Positions 10,245 through 19,740 are shown, numbered from the stretch's first letter. The stretch is 64,000 nt of DNA from Huiozyma naganishii CBS 8797 (GCF_000348985.1 NC_035928.1:372001-436000); one strand, 5' to 3'. Translations and numbers: made by a program. The notes: a model not told the origin generated them from the letters alone.

Positions 10245-11225
10245 CTATTCCAGAGACATTTGGGCTAGTTTCAATGCGGATTCCTTCTGCTTGGCACCAC
10301 CAATGAATCCTGCAGCGTGAATGAAAATACAATCGGGGACACCAGATTTTTCACTCAGTTCGGCGTCTCTTAAGCCTCTTAGAGGCTCTGGCAGACCCCT
10401 TCTAAATTTGAAAGAGGTGGAGGAGACTGGGACAGTGGCCACTCTCCATGAACCCATGGAATCCTGGAAAATGACAAACTCAATGACACCTTCCAAATTC
10501 AGTTCCTTTTCGACGTTGTACAGATGCTCCTTCCAGGGGCAAAACTGGTCGAAGAGGATGATCTTACCGGATTTGTCAACGTCCATTCTACCATCGATGG
10601 CCTTTCTCACCAAAGTTTTAGCTGGCAACCACGCTTTACCGTACCCAGTAACAAGGTCGACGAAGATTTTACCAATGAAATCGCTTGCTTTGAAGAAACC
10701 TCTGTCGAAGGCTTCCGCTGAGGAGTCCTCGTTCCAGTTAGGGTTGAACCCGGATATTATCCCCGGGATAGAAATGGCGTTGTCATTGAATTTGGGTTGG
10801 ACGCCCAATTCTTCAACGTCGTACTTGTTGATCCCATTGTCGTTGGCATCTAGAGCCTCGACAAACTTCTCGTACACTCTCTGGTAAAGCACCTCCAAAT
10901 CGGCATCAGAAGTCACTGCACCGTCAAGAATACACTTGATGATGTCGCGCCCGTAATGCTTGTACACGAGGCCAGCAGAGGATAGCTTTGTCTTGTATTT
11001 GTCGGAAAAAGTTTCCGTGAATTCGCGCTGATGATGGTCAAAATACTTCACACCATCGTACTGAGCAGAAACGTCAACAACAATGTCGCTTTCCTCCCAG
11101 TCGGATGGGGTTCTAGACCTGACAACTTTAGCGTCTTTGAATTCTGGGAGCAAGCGCAGCATATACACTGCTAAAGATTCGTCCGCGTGGAAGGATCCAT
11201 TATGAGTACATATTTGTTTCACCAT
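10245..11225 (-). CDS. MYG1: Myg1-family DHH-type 3'-5' RNA exonuclease
   Basis: A 326-residue protein homologous to S. cerevisiae YER156C and human MYG1, which act on RNA in the nucleus or cytosol and in mitochondria. The N-terminal motif is ICTHNGSFHADESLAVYMLR, with the metal-binding His/Asp set continued in DVSAQYDGVKYFDHHQREF. The C-terminal part has GLPEPLRGLRDAELS and FIHAAGFIGGAK, both typical of the family. I chose ATG 11225 (MVKQICTHNG) because it matches the yeast family start. An in-frame ATG at 11255 would add MQLKKIKLET, a basic extension that might direct mitochondrial import. It is divergent from COG3. Confidence 0.9.
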   Translation of the reverse strand: MVKQICTHNGSFHADESLAVYMLRLLPEFKDAKVVRSRTPSDWEESDIVVDVSAQYDGVKYFDHHQREFTETFSDKYKTKLSSAGLVYKHYGRDIIKCILDGAVTSDADLEVLYQRVYEKFVEALDANDNGINKYDVEELGVQPKFNDNAISIPGIISGFNPNWNEDSSAEAFDRGFFKASDFIGKIFVDLVTGYGKAWLPAKTLVRKAIDGRMDVDKSGKIILFDQFCPWKEHLYNVEKELNLEGVIEFVIFQDSMGSWRVATVPVSSTSFKFRRGLPEPLRGLRDAELSEKSGVPDCIFIHAAGFIGGAKQKESALKLAQMSLE

Positions 11226-11743
11226 AGTTTCCAGTTTGATCTTCTTCAATTGCATTCGAATTGGGAACAGTAACCACCTGAAGGAAGATTCCTCATCTCT
11301 GAACAAGAGACCTGTACTGGTGCCATCTGGAGAATTTTTTTACCTTTTTTATACTCGTCGCCAACATGTACCCGGCCACACGCCTTCTTTGAAGGTTCGA
11401 CAGCCGCACAATTCTTCGTTTTTCCATATTGTATCTCGGCAAAATGATACCAATCCTTCACATGTACAATCTGTAGTGCCCTGTGATCACGATACAAAAA
11501 GCCAGACAGATAGTCCCCGACGTAAAGCGACCCACCCGTTAAATTTCTCCGCATCAAACGTCATCGGCACATTGAGCTGTTCCGATGCCCTCAAAAGGCC
11601 TTTGAAAGTGAAAAATTCAATATTTGAAAAAAAGGCGTGGAATTTGTATGTGGCTACCGTGTGCAGCTTTACACAGATGTAAACTCTGTCTGGCCCTTTT
11701 CTGCTGGTCAATTTGACAATTGCGCGGGCAAATATCTTCGACC
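11226..11743. promoter_or_regulatory. divergent promoter region between MYG1 and COG3
   Basis: 518 bp between two divergent genes. Overlapping frames occur on both strands but none resembles a protein. No clear TATA box or known factor site was recognised. Confidence 0.45.
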
Positions 11744-14125
11744 ATGGTGAGAGCACGAAGAAATTCTTTGGCTTACTCAATTGCTTCGCATGCGGTCTCT
11801 TCCGATAGTCACAGCAACGTATCGGATCTTTTAGATGACACGTATCTGTTCAATAGATTACAGAAATTGGCATCCCTCGTGGAGGAAAACAGTTCTTACG
11901 AGGTGAACGAGACAGTGTGTCATCTAAACGAATTGTCCCTTAAAAGTTCAACTGGATCCAATGACGAAGATCCGTACTCTATGTACACGGATTACTTAGC
12001 TCAGTTGAATGACAGTCAAGCCAGGTACAGAGTTGTTTTAGATCAGTCAAGGAAAGTGAAGGGCCAGTTGGATGATATCTTAGAGCAGTTCAATGATATC
12101 TCTTCTAATGCGACCAAATTTGTCAACGATACAAGAGACCTCTTTGAGTCTCATGACGAGTTGACAAAACTGTCGGAAGAGATTCCAAACTACTTGAACT
12201 ATTTTGACTCTTTGGATTTTGTAATAAGGAAGCTGAATCATGCCACGTCTCCGAATATTGTGAAGAGAGACGCGTTCAGACGATTGTTGACAACAATCGA
12301 CAAGTCATTACTGTTTTTCGATGCACACCCTAACTTCAAGGACGCGGAAAGTTACCGGATCAAGTTCAAGCAGTGCCTGGTTCGTTCGTGCTCGCTTATC
12401 TTACATTTTACTAATAACCTGCTGAAACAAGTATTTTCTGAGATCATGGAGAAGAACTCATCGATCACACCGGGGACAAGAGATGCCCTTATTTACAATA
12501 AGTTTTCCTCCATTAGTGAAGTCTACGCACCGTTGACAAACGAACTGACAACTCGTTACTACAACCCAGCGCTTGCCAAGTACCATGACGAGTTGGCGTC
12601 TCTGCTGAACGATACTTTCAACAGTTACTTCCAAACGAGAACCAACTTGATGCATCCTGTCCTTTGGTCCAAACTGGATGGGATTTTGGCTAAGGACAAA
12701 GAAATGTCCCTTTTTAAGTTTACACAGGAGACGAAATCCGTGTTCCAACAACTATGTTTGAATGAGTACAAACTGTTTGTCAAGTTTTTCCCTCAAGGGG
12801 AACCAGACTACCACCAAAGATTTAACTCATGGCTGTTGAAATTCTGTGAGCCGCTGTACAGCACGATCCGAACGCGGATCTCGAGGGAACGTGACATCAA
12901 GACCCTATGCGACTCGCTGAACGTATTTGCGTCGTTCGAGCACGAATTCGAGGAAAACTCTGTTGAGTATAGAAGACAGTTCAGCGAGGTCCAATACAAC
13001 AAAGTGTTCGAGCCTGTGGTGCAGCGACTCCAAGACCAGTTGATAAACCGGGTGAAAGTGTTCGTCAACGAGAACTTGGTGAAGTACACCCCGTCGATTG
13101 ACGACTTTATGGTCTCGAACCGTAAAAACGAGCCAATTGACACTGGCTCTGACGATATGGTGCCCCTGTACTTGAGCAGTTTAAGGCAGAGGTACCAACC
13201 TAACGAGACCGCTGCAGATATCCCCGATGCACTGTTGCTCGAGAGTTACTACCCACCCACGATCCGCGTGTTGGCGATACTTTTCAAGCTGTACGATGTG
13301 GTCAATGCGGATATCTTTGATGAGATCTCCCACTACGTGATCCACCATTCGCTTGTATCGCTGAAAAAGTGTTACGCGTTGTTCACTGGGACACACAACA
13401 CGTTGGAGGTGAAATTGACGTACATGAACAACTTGTTGCTACTTCGAGACGAAGTTCAGAATTGGAACGTCCAGTACAATTTCAACGACACGGCGTCGTC
13501 GTTCCAGTTTTCATCGGTGGGGAACCTGATGCGGTCCTGGAGATGGAGCAACAGCACTATATTTTCGTTAGCGAAGGGTCTTGTGCCGCGTAGCAGGAGT
13601 GCTGTGTCCGCGTCCGCGGGTGCGCAGGGTCCCGATGGTGGTGAACCGCGGACGGGCCAGCCCGGTGCCGGCGACTCGGATTCCAGGGTCGAGTTGATCC
13701 ACGAACTGCGCGCGATCATTAAGGGTGTGACGGATGCGACGAGCGGCGAGATGGTGGGTGGGGTCTTGAATTTGGCGCGTCAAGGAATCGATTTGTTGGA
13801 GAACGACGCGGAGTTGCGGAGGGCCGTGCGGGAGACTTTGCCCCTGGTTGACCACAAGATCCGCAGCATGGTCAGCGACGAGGAGATATGTTCACACTTG
13901 TTACAGGCAATCAAGTACACGTGTTTGGAGAGGTACGGCGAGTACTACGACGGTGTTGGTTCGCTCGTTGAGAGTGGTGCCCTTGATGGCGGCGCTTTGA
14001 ACGAGATCATGTACGTGGACCAATTCGACCAGTTTTACGAGCGGACTGTAGAGGAGATGCGACAGGACGATCCCGTGAGTGTCTCCTCCGAGATCGAGGC
14101 TCCATCGCGGACGTCGAATGCGTAA
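11744..14125 (+). CDS. COG3: Cog3 subunit of the conserved oligomeric Golgi complex
   Basis: A 793-residue protein (S. cerevisiae Cog3/Sec34 has 801). It is an essential lobe A subunit of the COG tether, which receives retrograde vesicles at the Golgi. The start is ATG 11744 (MVRARRNSLAYSIASH), which aligns with the yeast N-terminus; the upstream codons of the frame contain no ATG. The DDTYLFNRLQKLASLVEE segment is followed by coiled-coil stretches up to about residue 200. The rest is helical-bundle sequence typical of the CATCHR family. The 3' third switches to GC-rich, Ala/Gly-rich codons (from about 13590), where the GC-rich block begins. The gene is convergent with the AFR1 homologue, only 39 bp away. 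Confidence 0.94.
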   Translation: MVRARRNSLAYSIASHAVSSDSHSNVSDLLDDTYLFNRLQKLASLVEENSSYEVNETVCHLNELSLKSSTGSNDEDPYSMYTDYLAQLNDSQARYRVVLDQSRKVKGQLDDILEQFNDISSNATKFVNDTRDLFESHDELTKLSEEIPNYLNYFDSLDFVIRKLNHATSPNIVKRDAFRRLLTTIDKSLLFFDAHPNFKDAESYRIKFKQCLVRSCSLILHFTNNLLKQVFSEIMEKNSSITPGTRDALIYNKFSSISEVYAPLTNELTTRYYNPALAKYHDELASLLNDTFNSYFQTRTNLMHPVLWSKLDGILAKDKEMSLFKFTQETKSVFQQLCLNEYKLFVKFFPQGEPDYHQRFNSWLLKFCEPLYSTIRTRISRERDIKTLCDSLNVFASFEHEFEENSVEYRRQFSEVQYNKVFEPVVQRLQDQLINRVKVFVNENLVKYTPSIDDFMVSNRKNEPIDTGSDDMVPLYLSSLRQRYQPNETAADIPDALLLESYYPPTIRVLAILFKLYDVVNADIFDEISHYVIHHSLVSLKKCYALFTGTHNTLEVKLTYMNNLLLLRDEVQNWNVQYNFNDTASSFQFSSVGNLMRSWRWSNSTIFSLAKGLVPRSRSAVSASAGAQGPDGGEPRTGQPGAGDSDSRVELIHELRAIIKGVTDATSGEMVGGVLNLARQGIDLLENDAELRRAVRETLPLVDHKIRSMVSDEEICSHLLQAIKYTCLERYGEYYDGVGSLVESGALDGGALNEIMYVDQFDQFYERTVEEMRQDDPVSVSSEIEAPSRTSNA

Positions 14126-14164
14126 TTAAAAAACGTACGTACGTATTGTATATGTGTACGAAGT

Positions 14165-15382
14165 TTAGTGGTTGAAGAACTGTGTGAACTGTATACTGTC
14201 GTAGTGTACAAGCATTTCGTTTTTTTTAAACTGGTTGAGTTCGAATTTAACCTCGTTGACGAACCCGTACTTCTCATCGTAGACGACTTTGTCCCCGTAC
14301 AAACTACTATTCTGTCTCTCTGCCTCGTTTGCCTCCTCATCCATCCTGTTATACTCCTCTGGGGAGAAAGTGTCCCTCACGTATATATCACTAGCGAACA
14401 TGACCGATCGTTTCCCGCCCTGGGAGCTCCCCCCCGTAGACTCCGTCTGTGGACGAGACGACATGATGGAATTCTGTGAGGATGCGGTGGACGGTACCGA
14501 GGTGCCACCCTCGTGGACGACGTCCCACTGCCTATGGAGCCGATCCAGCAGCTCTGCGGAGTTGAACTCTACGGCGTCATCGCCCCGCGCCTGTGGGTCC
14601 GTCGACAACGCCGCGAACTGAGACGTCAGGGGTTCATCCGGTTGTGTTACGGGTGGCACCACTGTTGGTTTCTGTTTCTTTGCAGTAGATTTCTTTGAGA
14701 GGGAGAACAATTTGAGGAACGACCCAAGTTTCTTGGTTGAGTTGGATCTCTTGATCACGCGCGGCGACTCCACCTGTGGCGGGGGCTGCACGGGTTGCAC
14801 TGTCGCCGGTTCCTGTTGCCTTCTGAGTAGAGCCCTCGGTGTGAACTTTTCCCCGTTTGGGAAGTTAAACTGCTGTTGCATCTGTAATTTCTGTCTTTGC
14901 AATGGACTCAACGGCTGACTTGCCTGTCTGACTGCCACACCATGCGACGGGCTCCTCGCATGGACCCTCCCGCCTTTCGAACACGCCTCAAAATGCGAGA
15001 TTGTCCCCACTGTGGGCCTCTTCCTCTGTTCCGGTATCGTATTGAGCATCGACCTTCTCTTCACTCTGCTACCGGAACGCACCACCTGCTGTTGTTGTTG
15101 TTGTTGTCTCTGTGGATGTACATACGGGTTCCTTGGCGTGTTGAAGGCAGGGTACGGCCCACCACCGCCTACGGTGTTCGATCTATATAGCGTATTCCTA
15201 TTCTGCACCGTGTGTCTACCATTACTGTGAGTGGGCAGTCTTACAAAACTGTGCTGTATATCGAAGAGATCCGACGTTGAGTCAGACCTTGGAATAGAGA
15301 ATTTTGCATTTCTTTGGAACTGGTCTGCACCCAGCGAGTGCGCTCTTTTATGGGCGGGGTACGGTCCCTGTACGGCCTCCAT
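14165..15382 (-). CDS. Afr1/YER158C-family protein with a PP1 docking motif
   Basis: A 405-residue protein that starts at ATG 15382 (MEAVQGPYPAHKRAHS). By position it corresponds to S. cerevisiae YER158C, a paralogue of AFR1. Afr1 binds septins and targets the phosphatase Glc7 to the mating projection. Most of the protein is disordered and basic, with a Gln run near residues 90-97. The C-terminal 90 residues hold the conserved block: RSVMF (an R-x-V-x-F type PP1 docking motif, near residue 325), ASDIYVRDTFSPEEYNR, then a coil ending NEVKFELNQFKKNEM near the tail. A role in mating-specific or septin-linked Glc7 targeting is inferred from AFR1. YER158C itself is poorly characterised. Confidence 0.85.
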   Translation of the reverse strand: MEAVQGPYPAHKRAHSLGADQFQRNAKFSIPRSDSTSDLFDIQHSFVRLPTHSNGRHTVQNRNTLYRSNTVGGGGPYPAFNTPRNPYVHPQRQQQQQQQVVRSGSRVKRRSMLNTIPEQRKRPTVGTISHFEACSKGGRVHARSPSHGVAVRQASQPLSPLQRQKLQMQQQFNFPNGEKFTPRALLRRQQEPATVQPVQPPPQVESPRVIKRSNSTKKLGSFLKLFSLSKKSTAKKQKPTVVPPVTQPDEPLTSQFAALSTDPQARGDDAVEFNSAELLDRLHRQWDVVHEGGTSVPSTASSQNSIMSSRPQTESTGGSSQGGKRSVMFASDIYVRDTFSPEEYNRMDEEANEAERQNSSLYGDKVVYDEKYGFVNEVKFELNQFKKNEMLVHYDSIQFTQFFNH

Positions 15383-15737
15383 GCTTGAGTGGGTGTCGGA
15401 GACAGAGAGAAAAACAGCTACACACAGACAGAAATACAAGACAAGATAACGATGTGTTGCTGCGTGTCTTTATAAAAACGTGAAGTAAGCGAAAAGAGCA
15501 ACACACCCAGATACAAATAGCAACCCAAAAATTGCTGCTTTTAAAGTTTCTACTCAGCCTCTCTAGTTCCAACAAACGACCAGGCTTTCCAGACACCTAG
15601 ACCAAAAAAAAAAACAAAAAAAAAAAGCAACAACATGCGTGTTACGTGTAGTGTATATATATATACGCACATACTATATTAGTAGTAGTAGTAGTAGTCG
15701 CCTGGCCAGGCCCAGTTCCTCTGTCTCTGGGCCCGTC
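15383..15737. other. intergenic region with simple repeats
   Basis: 355 bp upstream of the AFR1 homologue and downstream of BUR6. It holds an A-run block (15604-15626), an alternating TA tract (about 15653-15666) and a trinucleotide AGT repeat (about 15681-15698) that reaches close to the BUR6 stop codon. Nothing looks coding. Confidence 0.6.
15681..15698. repeat. (AGT)n trinucleotide microsatellite
   Basis: About six tandem AGT units lie 40 bp downstream of the BUR6 stop codon. The array is likely to vary in length. Confidence 0.85.
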
Positions 15738-16100
15738 TCAGTCCGTGCCGCACAGACTCTCCCGGAGGAAGTCGAATTTCTCGTCCTTCAGAATCGTCTC
15801 CCGCAGCGTGTCTGCCGTGATCTTGCCCGTCCCCGAGGCCCTTGCCAGCTCCCCGCTGCGTGTCACCAGCAGTGCGACAAAATACTCCAGCGACCTGCCG
15901 GCGACCACGGGTGTCGCCTGGGACACCTTCCCTATATCCTCGTCCGTCTGCATTATCTTCTTGATCTTCGCTGGCGGGAAGTGTGTCTTGATACGCTCGA
16001 ACACGGGCGCCAACGCCGGGCCGGACTCCTGCACCGGCGCCGGCACGTGCTCGTCGCCGGCCCCTGCTGCCACAGCAACGCTTCCCCTCCCGACTTCCAT
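15738..16100 (-). CDS. BUR6: Bur6, NC2-alpha subunit of negative cofactor 2
   Basis: A 120-residue histone-fold protein (S. cerevisiae Bur6 has 142). With Ncb2 it forms NC2, which binds TBP on promoter DNA and blocks or tunes TFIIA/TFIIB entry. The start is the only in-frame ATG (16100, MEVGRGSVAVAAG). The histone fold covers about residues 33-110. It includes the strongly conserved RIKTHFPPAKIKKIMQTDED and GKVSQATPVVAGRSLEYFVA segments and ends with FDFLRESLC. The acidic/Gln tail of the S. cerevisiae protein is absent, so the protein stops soon after the fold. It lies in a run of five minus-strand genes and has very GC-rich codons. Confidence 0.95.
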   Translation of the reverse strand: MEVGRGSVAVAAGAGDEHVPAPVQESGPALAPVFERIKTHFPPAKIKKIMQTDEDIGKVSQATPVVAGRSLEYFVALLVTRSGELARASGTGKITADTLRETILKDEKFDFLRESLCGTD

Positions 16101-16272
16101 CTGTGCTGTCTCCCAGCCGCCAGACACCGCCCGCAGCGGGGAAAAAAACAGCAGCACACACCCACATTCTCTGCCCGCGCCGCTTTTTTATACACACCCG
16201 AGACAGCACGAGAGGCGCCAGAGCGACGGCGGGCCGGAAGCACCCGCACCCGCACCCGCACCCAGACACCCC

Positions 16273-17286
16273 TCACCCGCGCCGCCGCCGCTTCGACGCG
16301 TCGTGCGCCCGCAGCCACTGCTCCTCGCGCTTGTCCTCCAGCCGCGCGAGCCGCGCCGCGCGCTGCTCCTCCTCCAGGATCTCCATCTCGTTCGCCTCCA
16401 TGTCGTCATCGTCGCCCTCCGCCAGCCTCCCGCGCGACGTACTCGTCGCGTCCGCGCCCGCCGCGGCTGAACAGGGCCCAGATCTCGTCGCGGTCGTACC
16501 CGTCCCGCGCGCCACGGCCGCGGCCGCCCTCGTCGTCCTCGTCGTCGTCCGCGATGAAGTCGTCCAGCTCAGAGTCCGACGCGGAGTCGTAGCCGCCGTT
16601 GCCCCCCGGTGCTGCTGCTGCTGCTGCTGCCGCTGTTCGCGCTGTTCGCGCTGTTTTAGCCGCCGCCGGAGCAGGTCGTTCGGCTGGGCGGGGAACCGCG
16701 GTGTCGCGGGTCGCCGCTGCGTCGGTTTGCTCGGTTCCGCGGGTGTTTTGGTAGTGGAGGCGGGCCCCGTCCTCCGCCTCCGCGGCTTGAAACCGGGGTT
16801 CCGCACCGGCGCCGCCGTGCGCTGCGGGGGCGCCGTGGTCGCCGGCTTCTCCACCGCGTTCGTCTCCGCCTGCATCATCAGCTCCTCAAACGTCATCTTC
16901 TTCACAGCGTCCCTTTTCGTCGCTGCCCCAGCGTGAGTGGCTGCTTGTTGCTGTCGTGAGCCTGGTCTTCTCTTGTACACGGTCCCGAGGAGCCCGCCCT
17001 CGCTGTCAGCACCGTTCCGTCTCTTGCGGGGCTCGTCGGGGGCACCGGGGGCCCTCCGTTTCCTCTTCACTGCGGTCCCTGTCGGCCCACTCTTCAACCG
17101 TTCCTTGCGGCGTAGCTCCTTCAGGCGCCGCACGGCTGGGTCCTCGTCCCGAACGTAGTTGTCAGGTAAGTACGATACGTCGGAGTGTGGCTCGGAAGAA
17201 GAGGGTGTTGCCGTCCCAGAGAGTTTGCCAGAGACAGCAACGGGTTTCGCTTTCTTCCATTCAGAAAGTTTAGATAGGAAACTCAT
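16273..17286 (-). CDS. SPT2: Spt2 histone H3-H4 chaperone, reading frame locally shifted
   Basis: 337 residues from ATG 17286 (MSFLSKLSEWKKAK), against 333 in S. cerevisiae. Spt2 binds H3-H4 and helps to recycle histones behind RNA polymerase II. The N-terminal (YVRDEDPAVRRLKELRR) and C-terminal (DDDDMEANEMEILEEEQ, then a basic tail) hallmarks share one open frame. Residues of about 228-287 in this frame are a Thr/Arg/Ala-rich string with no resemblance to Spt2. The same DNA in another frame encodes the expected core: ELDDFIADDDEDDE, then GYDRDEIWALFSRGG and RDEYV. Two indels therefore flank this part: one G too few at the C6 run 16602-16607 (plus strand), and one base too many near 16415-16435. 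Either the assembly has two errors or the gene has compensating frameshifts. Confidence 0.9.
   Translation of the reverse strand: MSFLSKLSEWKKAKPVAVSGKLSGTATPSSSEPHSDVSYLPDNYVRDEDPAVRRLKELRRKERLKSGPTGTAVKRKRRAPGAPDEPRKRRNGADSEGGLLGTVYKRRPGSRQQQAATHAGAATKRDAVKKMTFEELMMQAETNAVEKPATTAPPQRTAAPVRNPGFKPRRRRTGPASTTKTPAEPSKPTQRRPATPRFPAQPNDLLRRRLKQREQREQRQQQQQQHRGATAATTPRRTLSWTTSSRTTTRTTRAAAAVARGTGTTATRSGPCSAAAGADATSTSRGRLAEGDDDDMEANEMEILEEEQRAARLARLEDKREEQWLRAHDASKRRRRG
16610..16631. repeat. (CTG)n repeat coding for the Spt2 polyglutamine run
   Basis: A run of seven CTG units on the plus strand (CAG in the SPT2 sense), next to the C6 run where the first SPT2 frameshift falls. It encodes a Gln tract in Spt2. 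Confidence 0.8.
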
Positions 17287-17374
17287 GCCATGTGGATGCA
17301 CGCCGGGGTACGTGCAGCTGTGCAAGTTGTCTATGCTCGGTCTCTCTTACTCTTCCTTTTCCCTGCTCTTCTTT

Positions 17375-17375
17375 T

Positions 17376-17406
<31 letters not shown>
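17375..17406. repeat. (CT)n/(GT)n microsatellite
   Basis: About a dozen CT units followed by GT units, placed between the SPT2 start and the RAD4 stop. It gives a pyrimidine-rich strand just upstream of SPT2. Confidence 0.85.
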
Positions 17407-17422
17407 TTTTTCTTGTCACAGA

Positions 17423-19561
17423 TCACGATGAGTCGATCTCGTTCAAAAAATCAGCGTACTCATCGTCAATGTCAGGTTGCGCATCGTCATCAGCACTGTG
17501 ACCTGCACCAGTCGTGTTCCCGGGGACGAAAAACCCACCGGCTTCTGCGGGTGTCTCCTCTTCCTCATGTGGAACTCCACCGTACGCACTGTTCAAGTTC
17601 GCCTTGATTCGAATCTTCAACAACAGCTGGTTCCACCCTTGTAACGCGTGCAACTCACGTTCCCTCCGCTGGTCCTCCTCTTGCTCATACTCAATTCCGT
17701 CAATCGCCGTGAGAACAGCCTCACGGAACCATTGGGCAACGACCACACCGCTGATCACTGGTTTCACAGTGTGGCCCCTCTCAAACCTGAACTCAGTCAC
17801 CGCCGGTGCGTGCTCAACACGGATAAATCGTGCCGCCTTCACCGCCAGTGGGCTCCGGATCAGACAACAGTTCGCGGGGACCATGCTGTCCACAAACACC
17901 TCCACGTTCCCGTACACGTTCTTCTTGATCGTGCCGTCAGGTGCCGCCAAGGGTGCCACGTACCACTCGGTGTCCTCCTCCCCGTACAACCGCTCGTCCT
18001 CCTCTGGCGGATCATCCGCAAAAGCGCGTCGCTGAGACCTCGCTTTCTTGATCACTTTCTTCGAACGAGCTCCAGTCTTCAATATACGGCCCTCGTTGTA
18101 CCACTGGCGAGCACTCTTCAAGTCCATAACGTCCCGTCGAGCATACACTTTAAGCACTTTGTCCTGCTTGTGGCTCACTTTCAAGTATCCACACTCCTTG
18201 CACCCAGGTTTCAGGATCTGGTTCTGTCGTAAATCGGTCTCAGCCACATAGAAGGGGTGGTTCTTCAAGTCTTGGAGATTATCAGGCATCCCCTCGTCCA
18301 TGTCCCGTTGCTCAAAATAGTGTGACTCGTACTCGTCGATCCTCATCTGTTTCCTCATATTGAGAGAGCCTACCACCAGCGAAAACCACTGTGCACCTCG
18401 AAGGTCCTTCGTTATACGTTTCTTACGAGTCCGGCCGTGCAAGTAGCGCACGTACCGTCTCGTGATGTCACGACACCCGCGCTTCCGGTCGTACCCGATC
18501 ACATACCGCATCACGTTCCTCTTGCATGCTGGGGCCCCACTCGGCGTCAACTTGGAGAAGTGGCGCACTTGCTCAATCGTCTTCAAGTTCATCGGATCCA
18601 CAGTGATCCACCTTTTGGAAAACTTGTCCCACACTTCACACCAGAACAAGGGGAACTTAGTCATATCAGCATACTCACAAGACAAATCGTCCCTCAGCTT
18701 CAAGTTCGTGAAGTCCGGCGGCTGTGCAGACATCACCAGCCTTGCGTTCAAGTTACACGACCGAAGAAGCGCTACAAACCCCTGTGTCGCCACATCAACG
18801 TCACCAACACCTCTCAGTACGTTCTTGACAAATTGTCTTCGCGTCAACCCTACACTTTGCCGTGTGGAGCCCGCATGGACTTCCTGCCAAGAGGGCATGT
18901 AGCACCCTCGCCCAGGGTACGCCCTCACGATCTTCCAATGCGTCTGCCAGAGTTCCATACACTTCTTTAACCCATCCAACAGTTTCCGAGTACTCCGCAG
19001 GATCATCTCGTCGTCCTTCGCCGGGTGCAACATCTCGTACGTCTTGTCAGGAACTAACCTCGTTAACCGCTTCATCAGTTTTGAGTCATTGCACCAGTCG
19101 TTCCTTATACACCCATGCGTCATCATGCAGACCAGGTACAACATATGGAAGGTTCTTCGAAACTGCTTCTCCTCCGGTGAGCACACATTGCGCTGCTGCA
19201 CTTTCTCCCGCCGCTCCGCAGCTCTATCCCCAGTAGCGACCGTTACTGAGATGTCCCCTATCGCTGGGTCCGTAACGTCCTCGAACTCATCGGAGGCAAC
19301 TTCCTCGTCACTGATGGATGGTGAATCCGATAAGTCAATCACCTCGGGACTACCACGGGGAGGGGTCTCACCTGCGTCATCGTCTAGATCTATCACCTCC
19401 GACGCACTGCTGACACGGGATTGAACTCTCCTCCGCTTCCTACGCAAACTTCGCCTCTCAGATTCACCCTCCTGGTCTCGCCGAACACCTTCCTCCTGCC
19501 TCTTTTCCTTGAGTACGCTCCTCACCAGATCAAAATACTCCTTAGGCAATTCACTATTCAT
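17423..19561 (-). CDS. RAD4: Rad4 (XPC homologue) DNA damage recognition protein
   Basis: A 712-residue protein (S. cerevisiae Rad4 has 754) that starts at ATG 19561 (MNSELPKEYFDLVRSV). Rad4 with Rad23 finds helix-distorting lesions and starts global nucleotide excision repair. An acidic N-terminal region (about 60-115) precedes the transglutaminase-homology domain (about 130-420), with blocks such as FHMLYLVCMMTHG, QGFVALLRSCNLNARL, FWCEVWDKFSKRWITVDP and YDRKRGCRDITRRY. The three beta-hairpin domains follow in about 420-620, with LKNHPFYVAE, KPGCKECGYLKV and FVDSMVPANCCLI. The tail is acidic. No break in the frame was seen. It sits upstream of SPT2 on the same strand, as in S. cerevisiae. 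Confidence 0.96.
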   Translation of the reverse strand: MNSELPKEYFDLVRSVLKEKRQEEGVRRDQEGESERRSLRRKRRRVQSRVSSASEVIDLDDDAGETPPRGSPEVIDLSDSPSISDEEVASDEFEDVTDPAIGDISVTVATGDRAAERREKVQQRNVCSPEEKQFRRTFHMLYLVCMMTHGCIRNDWCNDSKLMKRLTRLVPDKTYEMLHPAKDDEMILRSTRKLLDGLKKCMELWQTHWKIVRAYPGRGCYMPSWQEVHAGSTRQSVGLTRRQFVKNVLRGVGDVDVATQGFVALLRSCNLNARLVMSAQPPDFTNLKLRDDLSCEYADMTKFPLFWCEVWDKFSKRWITVDPMNLKTIEQVRHFSKLTPSGAPACKRNVMRYVIGYDRKRGCRDITRRYVRYLHGRTRKKRITKDLRGAQWFSLVVGSLNMRKQMRIDEYESHYFEQRDMDEGMPDNLQDLKNHPFYVAETDLRQNQILKPGCKECGYLKVSHKQDKVLKVYARRDVMDLKSARQWYNEGRILKTGARSKKVIKKARSQRRAFADDPPEEDERLYGEEDTEWYVAPLAAPDGTIKKNVYGNVEVFVDSMVPANCCLIRSPLAVKAARFIRVEHAPAVTEFRFERGHTVKPVISGVVVAQWFREAVLTAIDGIEYEQEEDQRRERELHALQGWNQLLLKIRIKANLNSAYGGVPHEEEETPAEAGGFFVPGNTTGAGHSADDDAQPDIDDEYADFLNEIDSS

Positions 19562-19740
19562 TATTCCATGCTATGACACAACTTCCCCTGTCTCACTCCC
19601 CCTTTGCCCTCGTCATCAAAGGATAGCGTTGTTATAGAAACCCTTTATAATTCTTATAAACAGAAGTAAGGTGATGAAGTGTATCAAAAGAATTGTCACA
19701 TAGTAGTAACACTTACATACCGAGGTGTATAGCGCTACAC

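Noticed and set aside
15639..16950. long overlapping plus-strand frames opposite BUR6 and SPT2
   Set aside because: High GC removes stop codons by chance; the products are Arg/Pro/Ser-rich and unlike any protein.
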